A DNA stretch of 64,000 nucleotides from Setomelanomma holmii (GCA_010015745.1 ML978187.1:186001-250000); one strand, 5' to 3'; positions 44,393-56,625 are shown, numbered from the stretch's first letter. The notes: a model not told the origin generated them from the letters alone. Numbers and translations: made by a program.

Positions 44393-45441
44393 TATAGTTC
44401 GTTGCTTAACACTTCAGGGCAAAAATAGTGAGCCTGTGGAACGGTACTGGACCTTGGAGTCGCCAGGTCGCAGACCCGTTCTGCTTCCTTTATCTCCCGC
44501 AGTTCCCAAGCCTTTCCGGTCAACAGATTCTGGCATGTACGATTTTGGCACTGACCGGAGACCTGATCGTTGTAAGGGCCATAAAAACGATTCTGGTCCA
44601 ACTAGATTTTGGATGAGGCTGAGAGTGCACAGCTGCAGCTAACTGTGTCCAAGCATACATCGCTTACCCAGAATCTGCTCTACTGTCCACGCATATGTTC
44701 TGGGACGTCGCAGCCTAAGGGCGATCTCCAGGAGCTATAAGGACAAAATCTGAATCGACGCGGGCACAATCCGGAAAGAGGTGCCAAATTCCTTGCGAAT
44801 GTGCGCAAATCACTGCCATCGTGTGATCTGTTCAGCGCAACGAGACTGAGCGTGAGGACCGGATCGGCGTGGGACAATGTGCGTGCAGCATGGCTCAGCT
44901 GGGGCGGCTGGCGACCTAACCATGCCCACCCAGAAGAGCGGACTCTGACGGCCGAGCGCGGCACTAATTTACCGGTTACCGGACTTCCGACCAACCAGCA
45001 TCACCCTGAACTCGCGGTCCAAAATCTTTGTTCCCAAACCTCCGTCCAATGGTGCAAACGCTTCATGAATCAGATATTCACCGGCGCTCGGCGGAAGGAG
45101 GACTGTCATTCACTATGATTCCCACAATCTGGTGGCTGCCCGACGACGGCACACTCAGTTTGTCGCCCGAATACTCGAAATTCGCCCAAATGTGGCCAAT
45201 GTGGGTATGAACTTCGACAACAAGGCTCACCACACTTCCGTAAAGTTGCAGATCAACCATAATCCTTTCCATGCCATGATTTATCTGTTAGACAAGATTT
45301 ACGATGGAGATCGCCTTCATCCTTGATTGAAAACGCTCTAATATAAACCACACTTCTCCTCACTTTTCGAGGTCCCTACAGAAATTCTCTTGTAACCTAA
45401 CTCCGAGGCGCTCGCATAACAGCTATTGTGTATTAGCCAGC
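44393..45441. other. intergenic region upstream of the Clr5-ankyrin gene and of a small membrane protein
   Basis: About 1 kb with short overlapping ORFs of biased composition but no domain. No RNA gene or transposon feature was recognised. Confidence 0.5.
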
Positions 45442-45741
45442 ATGTTAGAATGGTCACTGGAGGCACGCATCGGCCTTATCACACTGCTCGTTCAGATCAT
45501 AGTGCCACTTATTGCAGTATCGGCAAGGTTCGCCTGGACGCGATTCCGTCACCACAAGCACGGAAGTGAGTAAACTGTATAAAGCATGTCCGTTCGAAGA
45601 GTCTGACAAGCGGTGAACTTTGTAGCACATTCAGAAATCACGCTACCACTCTACACAGCGACGAGCTCGAGAAGTACACCGAGAAGCATAAGCGCACGAG
45701 CGTGGACCTTCTCTACGTTCTTGATGGAGTACCAAGACTAG
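45442..45741 (+). CDS. small single-pass membrane protein (79 residues)
   Basis: Two exons, 45442-45565 and 45626-45741. The 60-bp intron has GTGAGT and TGTAG ends. Residues 10-28 form one membrane helix (LITLLVQIIVPLIAVSARF). A basic stop-transfer patch (WTRFRHHKHG) follows, then a Ser/Thr-rich tail (YTATSSRSTPRSISAR). The helix plus charged flank is protein-like and the splice sites fit. The family is not recognised. Neither exon exceeds 60 codons alone, so such genes are easily missed. It converges with the DUF4360 gene. A chance join of two short ORFs remains possible. Confidence 0.5.
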
Positions 45742-45891
45742 TAAAGTGGGCTGTTTGAAGGAGCTAGCATTTTATGCGGGAAGAATGAATCATGACCCAA
45801 ACTTGCGACCACTTGCTGCCATCTCGGACGGCCTTTAAGAAAAACCAGATTTTCTGAAATTCGTTGCGCCTTCCGTCTTCTATCCTTCACC

Positions 45892-46675
45892 TCACGATAC
45901 ATCCTTACACTTCTCCCAGTCATAGCTGAAGCCCTGCTGTATCCCATAGTACTGCCCATTGGTTGTCTCGCTTGCGACATAGCCGAACTTGCCCTCTCTT
46001 CCTGAAATGTACAAGTCTGTTCGGAACTTGATCTTGCCTTCTCCGCACTTCGGCAACTTGTACATCTCGGGACTTTGGGGATTGGGCGAGCTGTCTTCCT
46101 TCTGGTACTGACCGGACGCAAGCGGGCCTTTCCAGACGACGGTATCGATGATCTGAGATAGTACCATTAGCACATGCTTTTTTGAGTGAGGAGAAGGCAA
46201 TGCTGAAGGCGGATACGTTGGACAAACATACTTCATCATCACCAGTGTCATATGTAAACTTGAACGTGGCCTTCACGCCTTCGTCAAGATCATACGTCGC
46301 AATAACCCTTGTTCCGTTCTTATGTAGCCTCAACTTGTAGTCATCTCCCTTGATCTTGCCATCCAAGTCTTTGAATTCTATGTAGCTCAACTCCGTCTCA
46401 CACCATACATGGTCTTCTTCGTCCAGATTGACGCGCAGGTACGGGTACGCCACGAACCAGTAGTAGATCTCGCTGCCATCCATCGTGTTTTGGCCGTATG
46501 TGAGGCGCGTGGCGTAAGCTGTTTGGGTGTCTGCCCCAAAGTCGGGACATCCTGGACCTTTGAGAGATGAGATGTTGTATTGCCAGTTGGTCGGAAGGAC
46601 GCGTATGACCTCAGGCGCGGGTAAGGCGAAGGCGAAACCGACAAGGCCCAGGGCCGTTGAGACTACAGACTTCAT
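45892..46675 (-). CDS. secreted DUF4360-like protein
   Basis: Two exons, 46675-46232 and 46152-45892. The 79-bp intron runs from GTATGT to CTCAG, and 234 residues result. The ATG chosen begins a signal peptide (MKSVVSTALGLVGFAFALPAP); the upstream frame lacks a nearby ATG. The mature part has ISSLKGPGCPDFGADTQ, RLTYGQNTMDGSEIYYWF, AYPYLRVNLDEED, a KGDDYKLRLHKNGTRVIA stretch and four or more Cys likely to form disulphides. The family is found secreted in fungi and bacteria, with no activity established to my knowledge. A wall-associated or effector-like role is possible. It lies between a small membrane protein and the broken Zn2Cys6 regulator. Confidence 0.72.
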
Positions 46676-47840
46676 GATGCTGACCACGTGTTGAACGCTG
46701 CGATTCTGCGAGAACGAGATTCTCGGCTGGAAATTAAGTCCTGCAGTCTTTAGAGGGTTAGTATCTCGTCTTTATACCTCACAGTAACTGTGAGTGGTGC
46801 AACTTCATCCTGTTGTTCACTCTAGCCATCATGCAAGAGACCTTATGAAAACAAATTGCGACGCTCTATTTTGATGTCGACACCATGTCGGCTCATATTC
46901 GGCTGCTAAGGCTTGTCGTAGCTATGACAAACGGAACGACAGCATTCGTGCCTGAAAGCTCAGGACAACCGGACCGACGTATAGACCTGCGGGTACAGTG
47001 ACAAGGAAACAGCGGGACGGGACCGTGTAAATGAAGAGACTAATGATCAGGTGGTGACAGTGCAGGAGGCAAGCAGACAAGTCGAAGTTTTCATGGGCCA
47101 GTATCAGCACTTCCCCGCAAACCGAGTTCGGACGAAGTTGCGGAACTAACTGGCTGCATACAGCTTCTTCGTATTCATATCCTGTTTCTTCGTCAATTTA
47201 AGATTAAATGGTACATCTTGGTTGCTTCCTGCAACCGGGTGTCAGCAGCCCATCCTTTTGTTGGTCCTTCGGCGCCTACCATCCGTCAGCAATGCGAAAC
47301 AAGACGAATGAGAACTAGGCTATATGTTAAACACTCTCGCAGGGATGACGGCAACCCATATAGCCTTCTTTAGCCTGCACAGTTGTTAGATGCATTGTGA
47401 AATAGGTTGTCCAAGACGTGGGAATCGAGCATTAGTACACCACTTCTCTTCGCTCACTTTGTAACACGGTGCGCTGGTGTTTATTGGCGTGGCAAGACCT
47501 TTGGGCACGAGGTACGGTGACACGAGTACATTCAAGGGATGAACAAGGCCAACGCCTGAGATGTATACGCCTACCCAATGCTAAAAATAAATGACAATAT
47601 GAAAACCTACGTCGCTGGCTGCTTAATGCTCGAAGCCAATCCCGAGGCTACCGTTCAGGTCTCGGAAGTCACCACGAAGAGTCTCGATACCGTCGCGTTT
47701 GACTTCTTCCACAAGAGCCTGAATCTTCGCGTGGCTACGATACCTGTTGGATTAAGTTTCGCAAACGTCCTGCGCTTGCAACAATCGCCTCGGTGGCGGA
47801 ATCACTGATAACCATCAGTTCGTATATCTCCATTGCTTCG
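46676..47840. other. intergenic region between two minus-strand genes
   Basis: It contains the promoter of the DUF4360 gene. The 76-codon plus-strand ORF at 47578-47808 has no motif and is not called. No repeat or RNA gene was seen. Confidence 0.5.
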
Positions 47841-49904
47841 TCAATGTGCGCCACGCCAAACATTCAAGAGATCGTCTAAGATGGATTTGGAGGGGAATTT
47901 CGAGATCTTGAGGACTTTCTCGAGGACATCAAGTATTTCGCGTTGTCGGTCTTGGGTTTCGGCGCATAGAGCAGCTGCTTCCACCTTAGATCAATACAGA
48001 GGATGAAACGATCTCCAGCTTACCTGCATATACTGCCTGAAAGGACACAAACGCACTGGGTAAATTCTGCGACTGCTGCGCGACAGCAATCCCGCATATA
48101 ACGGCGGTGCTCTCGTGCAACAATTCGAAGCGTATCTGATACAGACTAAGTCCGCCAGAAGATGGCTGATTCAACAAGATGGTGATGCGTGCAAAGTGGT
48201 AAATTTGAATGGCAGCAGCGCGCGACACAGGGTGTATCCATATAAGGGCAAGCTGATGGGAATCAGGGACTGGCCCTGGTGAGGCTTGCAAAGGAGGAAT
48301 AGAAATAGGGTCGAAGGTCTCTGGCAGGATCCGCTTCCAAGCAACCAGCATGCGCATGAGAGTTTCTCCAGCCTCGACATACCCAGCAATATCGCCCTCC
48401 TTGGGCGTTGCTGCGAACTGGACTGCCTTCGCAGCTATGTATATAATTCTCGTAGCTAGGCCAGCGGAAGTCAGCTCAGACATGGGTATCTTTGGCTGAT
48501 GTATGGTCAACGCCGGGCGACCAGTGCGAAAGGCAGCCCAGACGTCTTGACGTAGCCATACCCACCAGACTGCACGTTCTAGCCCGTCCGAAGATTCTCC
48601 ACTGGTGTTTATGGTGCGCTGAATCCAGAATGCGCCACGCAAATGACGGTCCCAGTTGCTTTGATCCGAGTTGGCGACTGTTCCGTACATCTGGGAAAAT
48701 ATCGAAATCAGCGCTTGTGCAACCTATCCTTGGTGCATTGTCACTCACCTCATATGTGCTGATCATGATGGCAGTGGCCAGGATCTCAGGCGAAGTTGTG
48801 TATGCCTGGTAGAGCAAGTTCTGTGAGAGATACTGCAGGGTCTCGTAGTAGTATTGCTCTGCAATCCTGCTTGTGTTGGGCGGCGCACTGGCTATAGATG
48901 CTGGTGTGCTTTCAGGGACGGGCGTGAGTACATCATTACTCGGAGAACCTTGAGGCAGATATATGGCCATATGACAGGCACCAACGGCAAGAAGAGACTT
49001 CATCAGCCCAACGTTGCGCATTGCAAGATGTGGCACCACTTTCGCGAAGTGTTGACCTGTGTCGAACAAGTTCAATATGGGCGCGACCATGTTGATGAAG
49101 TGCTCGAAGTAGAGAATCTCATCGCTCTTCAACTCAATCCTGTTCTCGGTGTTCCATGGCTTGTGCGCAGGTTCAGGAATAGATACCGCTTGCGCATTCG
49201 TATCGTCGTACGCCGTACCACCAACACCTAGCGCGAGGGATTGTCGAGGCGACTGTCTGCGCGAAAGGCTTGTGATGTCGAAGTTCCAACGACTGCTTTG
49301 TGTTTGACCCTGCATGCTATTGATCGCATCTTCGGCCAATAGGTCATACCATTCAACCGGTCCGAAATTGGGGGTCAAAGTATCGCCAAACGTGAACAGA
49401 CTATCATCAAGGAAAAAGTTTTCGTCCGGAAGCACGTTGTCGGATGCCTCAGGCTGGAATGGCAACCAAGACTGCATGGGATCCACGATTTCGGGGCCCG
49501 ATTCACTTGTGGGCGCCAGACGCGTGTTAAGAGCGCCATCAGCATTCGTCCCTGAAGTGCCGATATCTGGTATGGGAGGAGTGACTGATGCCTCGCTGGA
49601 CTTCCGCACACTCAGCGTTCGCTGCCGTCGAGCTACGACCGGCTTCTCGGGGTAGAAAGCATTCCCGCTCGACCCTCTCGCAGTTCTTACAGCATGGTCG
49701 TGTTTCGTCGCACTTGACGCGGCGCTTGCGGCATGTCAAGCTGAGACGAGTCAGCTCATTGAAAGCTACTAGGCTCCCTTAACATTTGCGATCATAGTAT
49801 CAATGGAGATACAGCGCATCATTCTTATGATGAACAAGATGAAAAGTCGTTCGTGCAACCTACCAGCCAGTCAATGTTCTCAATCCACGTGATTTTGATG
49901 GCAT
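47841..49904 (-). pseudogene. Zn2Cys6 fungal transcription factor with a frame change after the DNA-binding domain
   Basis: Exons are 49904-49864, 49740-48749, 48690-48024 and 47977-47841, with introns of 123, 58 and 46 bp. Exon 1 starts MPSKSRGLRTLTG; exon 2 completes the zinc cluster C-LTC-RKRRVKCDETRP and CCKNCERVERECF. The six Cys are in place for the Zn2Cys6 (Gal4-like) fold. Directly after ECF the frame changes: the continuing sequence VVARRQRTLSVRKSSEASVT lies one base out, as if one T were added at 49656-49658. The regulatory part is otherwise intact (EILYFEHFINMVAPILNLF, LLAVGACHMAIYLP). All other exon phases agree, giving about 611 residues without the extra base. This single defect could be an assembly error, unlike the multiply broken genes. 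Confidence 0.75.
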
Positions 49905-50565
49905 TGCGACGATACGTGGGGTCGAAAGTTGGGGATGAAGCGTCGTCTCGAGCGCGACCGAGACGAGGATCGCTGGGTTCAAATAGTTCCCTAGGCAAAA
50001 GCTAGCCCCAGTCTCGTGCCAGCTCCGACTCCGCAGCCCGAGTTCGACCCGTTGTGATTTGTCGTAGAAACATGCGGGCACCTACAGAATGCTGCTGTCG
50101 GTGCAGAAACATATCCGGGATGCATCAAGAGAGGAGTGGAGGGTTGAGGTCCGGGAAGAGACGTGTTCGCGTGACGTAAGCGGAATCTGCAAGCGAGCAG
50201 GAGCTCACATCGAGCGTGCCTTCTCCTCTCCTTCCACCACGCCTGATGCATGGTTATACAGCTTGATGAACAAAGTTCCCTCTATCCGATGCCCACAAGC
50301 TTCGCTGTCTCATTCACATCACTACCAACGACGATGGCAGTCTCCCTAACGATACCTGGGAGACCCAGACGCTGAAGTGTCCTTTTCTGGCCACAAGGCA
50401 TCGGCGGCGGAACATGCACGTGTCGAGATGCCATAGAAGAAGGGTCTGTATTGCAATGGAATCTCGATTTCCCGAACCTCCTCAAAGTCGCGAAGTTTGC
50501 TTGTTCGCCTGGCGCCACGAACGTCCACACGACCTAAAAGCTGGTCTTTCCCACCATTCTTCTAC
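49905..50565. other. intergenic region upstream of the Zn2Cys6 gene
   Basis: Promoter and leader of the regulator plus the 3' flank of the TMEM184-like gene. No other gene or repeat was recognised. Confidence 0.5.
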
Positions 50566-51829
50566 TCAATCCGAGGCGAACCTTTTTGCGTGCCGTCTTT
50601 TAAGTTCATCTTCCTGTCTTACCGCATCACTGGTTGTGCCAGGATCGCTGTGTGCGCCAATTCTGGCCCTGGTTGCCTGAGGCATCAAGTCTGGGCCTGC
50701 TTTTGCCTTCAACTCGATCTCACGGTGTAGCCGGTAGGACGAGTCGTCCTTGCGATAGTGCACGCCATGAAATAACCACCGCAAGCCACGAGCCCCAGCC
50801 TTAGCATAATCCCACGGGTTCAGAGCATCCAAAAATGCTCCTAGAGGATCGCGAATGTAGAATTTGGGTCCACCAGGACCTCGAAGCTGGCGGTCGACGT
50901 CGTACGGCGTCCATGGAAAAGCCCAATGATGAACGATTGCAAAGACAGTCATCTCGAAGCAGATCAACATACACGGAATGCCGACGTGGATATCCACCGC
51001 ACTCAAGTACGCCGTGGGCTGCAAGGGCCCTTTCTTCCTCGACAGCAGACCAAGGAGCCAAGTCTGCCAAAACATGACGAATAGAACGAGTTTGATGCAG
51101 AGCACCTTGAGTGACCCTCGATAGGGTGCAAGATCTTCCTTGAGCTGCACATAGAATTGCATGACGCAATACATGGCGATCAAGATGAAAGCGCCTTGCA
51201 GAAGTACGATCCACAGGTGTCCATCTTGTGGTCGCGTGGACGAGTCGCAGTAATGTCCAGTTCGTTCCGATATAACAGCGATGAGTCCGAAGAACGGTCG
51301 GGTGATGCAGAACTGGTTGATGCCGACGTATATGATGTTGAACCACGTTAGACCGCTGCGCGGTGTGTCCACTCCCTTGAGAGGGAAGATCCAAGGCTTC
51401 GGTCGCACGTTGCGAAAGTATTCTTTCTGCTCGTGAAGGGTCGGCGCGACGTAGTAGCACATGAGAGTGAAGAAGCTTGCGACGACATAAGCCTCGTAGA
51501 TGTTGCGCACCAAATCGAGATAGACGTCCTTATGGTGGAAGACGAGGCTAAAGAACGATATGATGGAGTAGATGGGTATCATGGCAAGAATGCGGATTAT
51601 CCTTCAAGGTCAGTTCAGGACAAGCTCACAGTATTAGCAAGACGTACTGCTTTTGCTCATAGGGTATCAAGTAATGCGTTGCGTGGGCGAGTATCAACCA
51701 GAATGAGACACCGACTGAGAGGCACATGAAGAGTGCAGTGAGAAGCAGAGCTAATTGATGGAGGATCATGCCCCTCACGAGTTCTCGCTGGAACATTGGA
51801 CTTGGCTCGATGCCATTTTCGCAGGCCAT
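50566..51829 (-). CDS. TMEM184 / organic solute transporter alpha-like membrane protein
   Basis: Two exons, 51829-51648 and 51601-50566. The 46-bp intron joins YEQKQ to IIRILAMIPIYS, and 405 residues result. Seven hydrophobic segments are visible, for example LALLLTALFMCLSVGV, IPIYSIISFFSLVF, YEAYVVASFFTLMCYY, LWIVLLQGAFILIAMY, LCIKLVLFVMFWQTWL and CMLICFEMTVFAIVHHWAF. The conserved IPIYS and CIKxVLFxxFWQ motifs belong to the TMEM184/Lazarus-1 family. A charged C-terminal tail (HREIELKAKAG) follows. Yeast and plant relatives act at the vacuole or endosome, and members are linked to lipid and solute handling. A housekeeping membrane role is likely. The whole frame is intact and the splice is canonical. 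Confidence 0.88.
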
Positions 51830-52146
51830 CGTGGCGATATGGGATGGTGCACTGAATTCGCGATGCTTATGACGTTGGAGGAATTGAACTCGCACATGCT
51901 ACTTCTGCAGATCCTCGCGCTTGCACGTATCGCCACAACCCGAGAAGCCATGCCTCTCTAAAACCACGACAGGCACGACACGTGCGGAAGCGGCAACTGC
52001 ATTCAAGCTGAAAGTAAGATTGAGGCACACGGGAAAGACGTCGAATCAAGCATGTCAAAAGTGTTATGTATGTTCAAGAAAGTTACCACAAAGCGCACAC
52101 AGACTAGAAAACGACCCCACCTCAGATCGACTTGCACTTGCTGCCC
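51830..52146. other. intergenic interval between two minus-strand genes
   Basis: About 0.3 kb, probably the promoter of the TMEM184-like gene and the 3' flank of the metallopeptidase. Nothing was recognised. Confidence 0.5.
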
Positions 52147-53137
52147 TTACAATCCATACCTCGACTTCAGGTTCCTCCACCAATCCCTCGCCATCCACGC
52201 ATCGAAATCGGTGATTTCCATCGAGCTGCCCGCCAGCATGATGAAGTTGGTCACGCCACTCGGAGTCCAGTCGTAGGAAATCATCTAGCGCAAACGTATG
52301 CCCAAGCTCATGCAGCACAATATGGACGTTTTCCGCATTCACATTCTGCATAAAGTATTCTAGACCGACGCGCTGGCCCCAACCACCACCCGCGCCGCCA
52401 TCCATACCCGGCGTGAGCCAAAGAGACTGATCTGATCATAGTCATCAGCGTCGCAAGCAATAAATCGAGCGAACAAACTTACCATAGTGACGATCCGCCC
52501 CAGCCTTACACGCAGCATAATTCCCATCCTGATGAAAAAATCTCCCACACGACTCCGCACACTGCGGCACCCCACCCGCATCCTTATCCGTATACACCTG
52601 TATCTTCGACACATCGCCCTGCAGCACCGACGCATCCTGCACCGCCCACCCAACGACATTTACATCGACCGTCTTGTACGGGAAACCCTCGAAGCCAGCA
52701 AGCACGGCGATTCGTTTATTGAATGCCTTGCGAATCGCAGCTTCGACTTGACTGCGCTGGTCGAGCGTGACCTTGGTACTGCCTTCCCAGCGAACGCAGT
52801 AATTGATCTTACCCTTGGCTGCCATGACTTGGTCGTAGCCGTAGTTTTTGAAGCCGAGCGCGTTGCTGTAGGTGCTGATTTCGTGGTCCCAGACTTGTTT
52901 GAGTGGGGTGACGAGGTTGGAGGGCGGGTTCCATGTTGTTTGGCTTAGGTCGCGCTTGCTGGTTGCTGAGCTCCAGGCGTTGAGGTCGTTGAAGGTGTGG
53001 GCGTTGGGCTCGAAGGTGCAGATTGGTTCACGGGAGGCGGTGCGGCGGTGGATGTGGAAGTGGAGGGAGGCGGGGATCACGCTTGCGATGGAGGAGGTTG
53101 CGAGAGCGGAGACGTCGAGGGTGATTGTGTATTTCAC
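52147..53137 (-). pseudogene. decayed secreted zinc metallopeptidase (HExxH zincin)
   Basis: Exons are 53137-52483 and 52431-52147, with a 51-bp intron (GTAAGT..GATCAG). The first codon of an otherwise typical signal peptide (KYTITLDVSALATSSIASV) is GTG, and no in-frame ATG precedes it. The zinc motif VLHELGHTFALDDF is intact; the HExxH plus downstream Asp fits a one-histidine-short zincin site. Just after DDF the frame changes, as if one C were added at 52276-52277. The continuing sequence YDWTPSGVTNFIMLAG and ITDFDAWMARDWWRNLKS is out of frame, and its own stop is the TAA at 52149-52147. About 312 residues if intact. The change leaves the zinc site but removes the C-terminal part. Start loss by a single A-to-G change is the simplest reading; an upstream exon is the alternative. 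Confidence 0.75.
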
Positions 53138-54598
53138 GGTGATGGAACGTGGTTGGATTCAGGAACGAAGTGAATTGATGCACAGCACCAAAGATAAACG
53201 AATGTAAGGGCTCCAAAGCACGAAACGAAAGACAAGGTATGAAATGACCGCTCTACTTCTACATCACAGGACGTTCCAACCTGCTTTATATACATTGACA
53301 CAATGAGTTCCTCCACCTACGATCCATCATTCCTCTTCATTATACATGTTGCTCATTGAGCCATGGTGCTGTTTGATGAAGCCTGTAGCGCCTCTTGGTC
53401 ATCGTAGCCGAATCATGGCAGCGGAGAATTGTTTGTTTTGGGTAATGTAGTCGGAGAAATTGTAGTGCTGCAGAAGGTTGCAGGTGACCTTACGGGCCGC
53501 ATCCATGCTGCCTTCATACAATACGTACCGCTTGGAGAGGCCTGTAGTGATTCGGGCTGCTCGTTGATTGAAATGCAACGTGTCAACTCATATTAACATT
53601 CTGAATGTGGCAGGAGCTGGTGCTGAGAGGTAGCAAAGCGAGTCGTGACCCTGGCGCCGATGAAACAACAAAACATTCTTGTGCCACCAGTCAACACGAA
53701 TGCGAGGCAAGGTACAAACGTTTAGAGTTTGCATGATCGAGGACAGTCGGATTTTCATCATGCATCTTTCCACGAGGAGTTTAATGGTGTGAAATGGGCC
53801 GAATGTTGCAGCCGCTTTGAAACGAAATCCCTTTGCAAAGCGCAAGCGCAAGCGCAACATTTCGCTTCGACTTGCCCTCAAGCTTCCTTCGTTCCCCAAT
53901 TACTCACTTGAACTACCCACTTGAATTTTCGAGGAAGTGATTGATTGCTGCATGAATGATGTTGTAGTCTTCACTGTCGACGTGAATCTCCTCGACACTG
54001 CTTTGGGCCTCCTGCCCGGACAGTCTGGTGGGAGGTGGATGATGATGCTGTGAGGTCCAGCCAATCGCCTCCGACCAAGGGGACCGTATGCGTAACCGTC
54101 GAGAAAGGCCTTGTGGAGTAGAAGGTGATTGTTAATCGCACGTCAAGACGAGACGGTTTTGGTGGATGGAGATGTCAGCGTTCATGCAGCAGTCGTTTGG
54201 GGGCGTCGGACTAGCGCATCGGCGAGATCTTCCAGCCGATAGCCGATCAGATAGGGCAAGCATCTCAACGTCATGATGCGGGCGGCAAGATAATCCCACA
54301 CCAAGGAAGCAAAGGAGTGCGCCTGTCAACGTGTCAAGCCTAGTGGGGTAGACTGGTACGGACCAGATGTCGCGGACTAAGAACACGCCCTGAATATCTT
54401 CGCTTTTCTCTTTCGTTTCTCCCTGCGCAACTTCCTGTACCAGACAGCAATCGTCGTGGCTGGCTGCGAGGCGTTCTATTGTTGGTAAGCTGAAGATCCC
54501 CCCAACCCGACGCCGAAAAGATGGCAGGTACGCGATGAGCCGCGAAATAGCAGCCGTGTAGCGCGACATCTCTCTCGAGGCGCGCCTGTATTGTACGA
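53138..54598. other. intergenic region between divergent genes
   Basis: About 1.5 kb with several overlapping ORFs but no domain, RNA gene or repeat. The last few hundred bases are the promoter of the MFS gene. Confidence 0.5.
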
Positions 54599-56625
54599 AT
54601 GGCTGCTAATGCGCCCAGCAGAACCGACAGACATGCGCACGCGGTCCTGAAGCCCATTGCCCTCGACACCCTCGCGTCCCCACCAGCACCGAAGAGCACC
54701 AGCGCCGCAGAGCGCAACCGCGCACAAATGGCCTCCAACGCAGATGCAGCGTACGTAGAAGAGGTCGACGCGGACCAGGAGCTGCGGTCGCGCAACCATG
54801 CCTCGAGATCGCAAGCGAGAGCGCCCGTCTACACACCGCAGCAGTCGAGCAAGTCAGGCGCGAGCTCCGAGGCGATGGAGAGCGACAACGAGGATGCGCC
54901 ACTCCTGAGTCCCACTGCGCAAGACTACGGGAGTGGAGGACGCGATGGGAGGAGGGACAGCAGTGCTGAATGGGAGGGCCAGGCTGACTTTCGCGGGCTT
55001 CCCTGGTGGAAACGACCCTCGGTAGGCGCATCACGACGCAGTGCAGCTGCGCTGGGCCCAGCTGACATTGGCAGATATACTGGCTTCTCCCTCCCTTCTT
55101 GATGTTCACCATCGCCTTCGGCGGCGTCATAGTGCCCAAGGTCAACCTCATCATGGATCTAGTCTGCACCGAGTACTATGCTACCGACAACCCCGATCCC
55201 ATTTCGAGTCCCATGGATCCTGGACAGCAGCCCGACCGCTGCCAGAACGACGCCGTCTCGTCCCGCTCCTCGCTCTTCCTCCTCTACGGCAGCTTGTGCT
55301 CAGGCATCCTCTCAGCCATCACAAGCCCCAAGCTCGGTGCCTTGTCAGATCGATATGGCCGCAAGAAGTTCATGATCTTCAACACGGTTGGCGCACTGTT
55401 TGGCGAGGTGCTCACCATCCTGGCAGCCAAATACCCTAGGACGGTGCACGTCAACTGGATCCTGGTGGGCTACTGCATCGAAGGAATCTCTGGCTCCTTC
55501 ATCGTTGGCATGGCTATTGCGCACTCGTACGCTTCCGACTGTACATCGCCACAGAAGAGAGGCGTGGCGTTCTCTTATTTCCATGCTTGCCTCTTCGCTG
55601 GCATCGCGATAGGTCCAGCCTTGTCCGGTTATATTATCGAAGCTCGCCAGAAGTACGTTGGCCACACGGAAGCTGTATTGCTTATATTCTATCTTGCTTT
55701 GGGAGCGCATTTGATCTTCATCGCATTCCTCGCGTTTCTGATTCCCGAGTCGCTAAGCAAGAAGCGCCAGGAGGCTGCACGAGAAAGGCACAAGGAGGCC
55801 GAGGAGAGGATGGGACCTGCCTCCGATTGGATCAATCAACTCCGTCACATCAACCTCTTCCGCCCACTGGAAATACTCTGGCCCACTGGTCCTGGCACTT
55901 CGTCCGCCGTGCGCTGGAATTTGCTTTTACTCGCCGCCACCGACACCATCATGTTCGGCGTGGCTATGGGTGCCATGGGCGTTGTGCTTGTCTACACGCG
56001 GCGTCAATTTGGCTGGCACGAGCTGGAGACGGGACGGTTCGTGACCATTGTCAACACGTCTCGTGTGATCGCACTCTTGGTGCTCCTCCCGGTCTTGACT
56101 CGACTCGTACGCGGCAAGAATGCCCACGCACGTATGCGCAAGTCGGGCTCCGATCTTTTTGATCTGAGCGTCATCCGGACTGCCATCTTCTTTGACATGA
56201 TGGGCTATTTGGGCTACGTCTTGGCACGCGAAGGCGAGCTATTCGCATTGTCTGGTGCATTGGCTGCTGTTGGTGGCATCGGAAGCCCAACATTGGGCGC
56301 TGCCCTCACAAAACACGTACCGCAGGATAAGGTTGGCCAACTACTCGGAGCGACTGGACTTCTTCATGCCTTTGCGCGAGTTGTTGGTCCTACCATCTTC
56401 AATGGCATCTACAGTGCGACCGTGGGGAGTTTCCGGCAAACAGTCTTTGTATGTCTGTGTGCAACTTTTGGCGTAGCGTTCGTATGTAGCTGGTTTGTAC
56501 GGCCGCATGGTAAGTTCCAAAATTTCTAGACCCGATGTATACGTGCTAACAGGTCTACAGTATATATTGATGACGACGACAAGCGAGCGACCGGGCAATT
56601 CACCGAAGAAGAGCAGTTGACATAG
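54599..56625 (+). CDS. MFS transporter with long cytoplasmic N-terminal tail
   Basis: Exons are 54599-55021, 55075-56509 and 56561-56625; introns are 53 and 51 bp, the second with a GCTAAC branch site. The product has 640 residues. The first about 140 residues are Ser/Ala/Asp-rich and hydrophilic. Twelve hydrophobic segments follow, beginning IYWLLPPFLMFTIAFGGVI. The MFS signature is GALSDRYGRKKFMIF between helices 2 and 3. The second half carries FFDMMGYLGYVLAREG and ALAAVGGIGSPTLGAAL. The C-terminal tail is acidic (VYIDDDDKRATG). The layout resembles the tetracycline-resistance/ZIFL branch of the MFS, with a loop (KKRQEAARERHKEAEE) between helices 6 and 7. Substrate unknown. The gene is intact. 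Confidence 0.9.

Noticed and set aside
55587..56162. 191-codon ORF inside the second MFS gene
   Set aside because: Alternate frame of a fully supported transporter; His/Arg/Pro-rich shadow.
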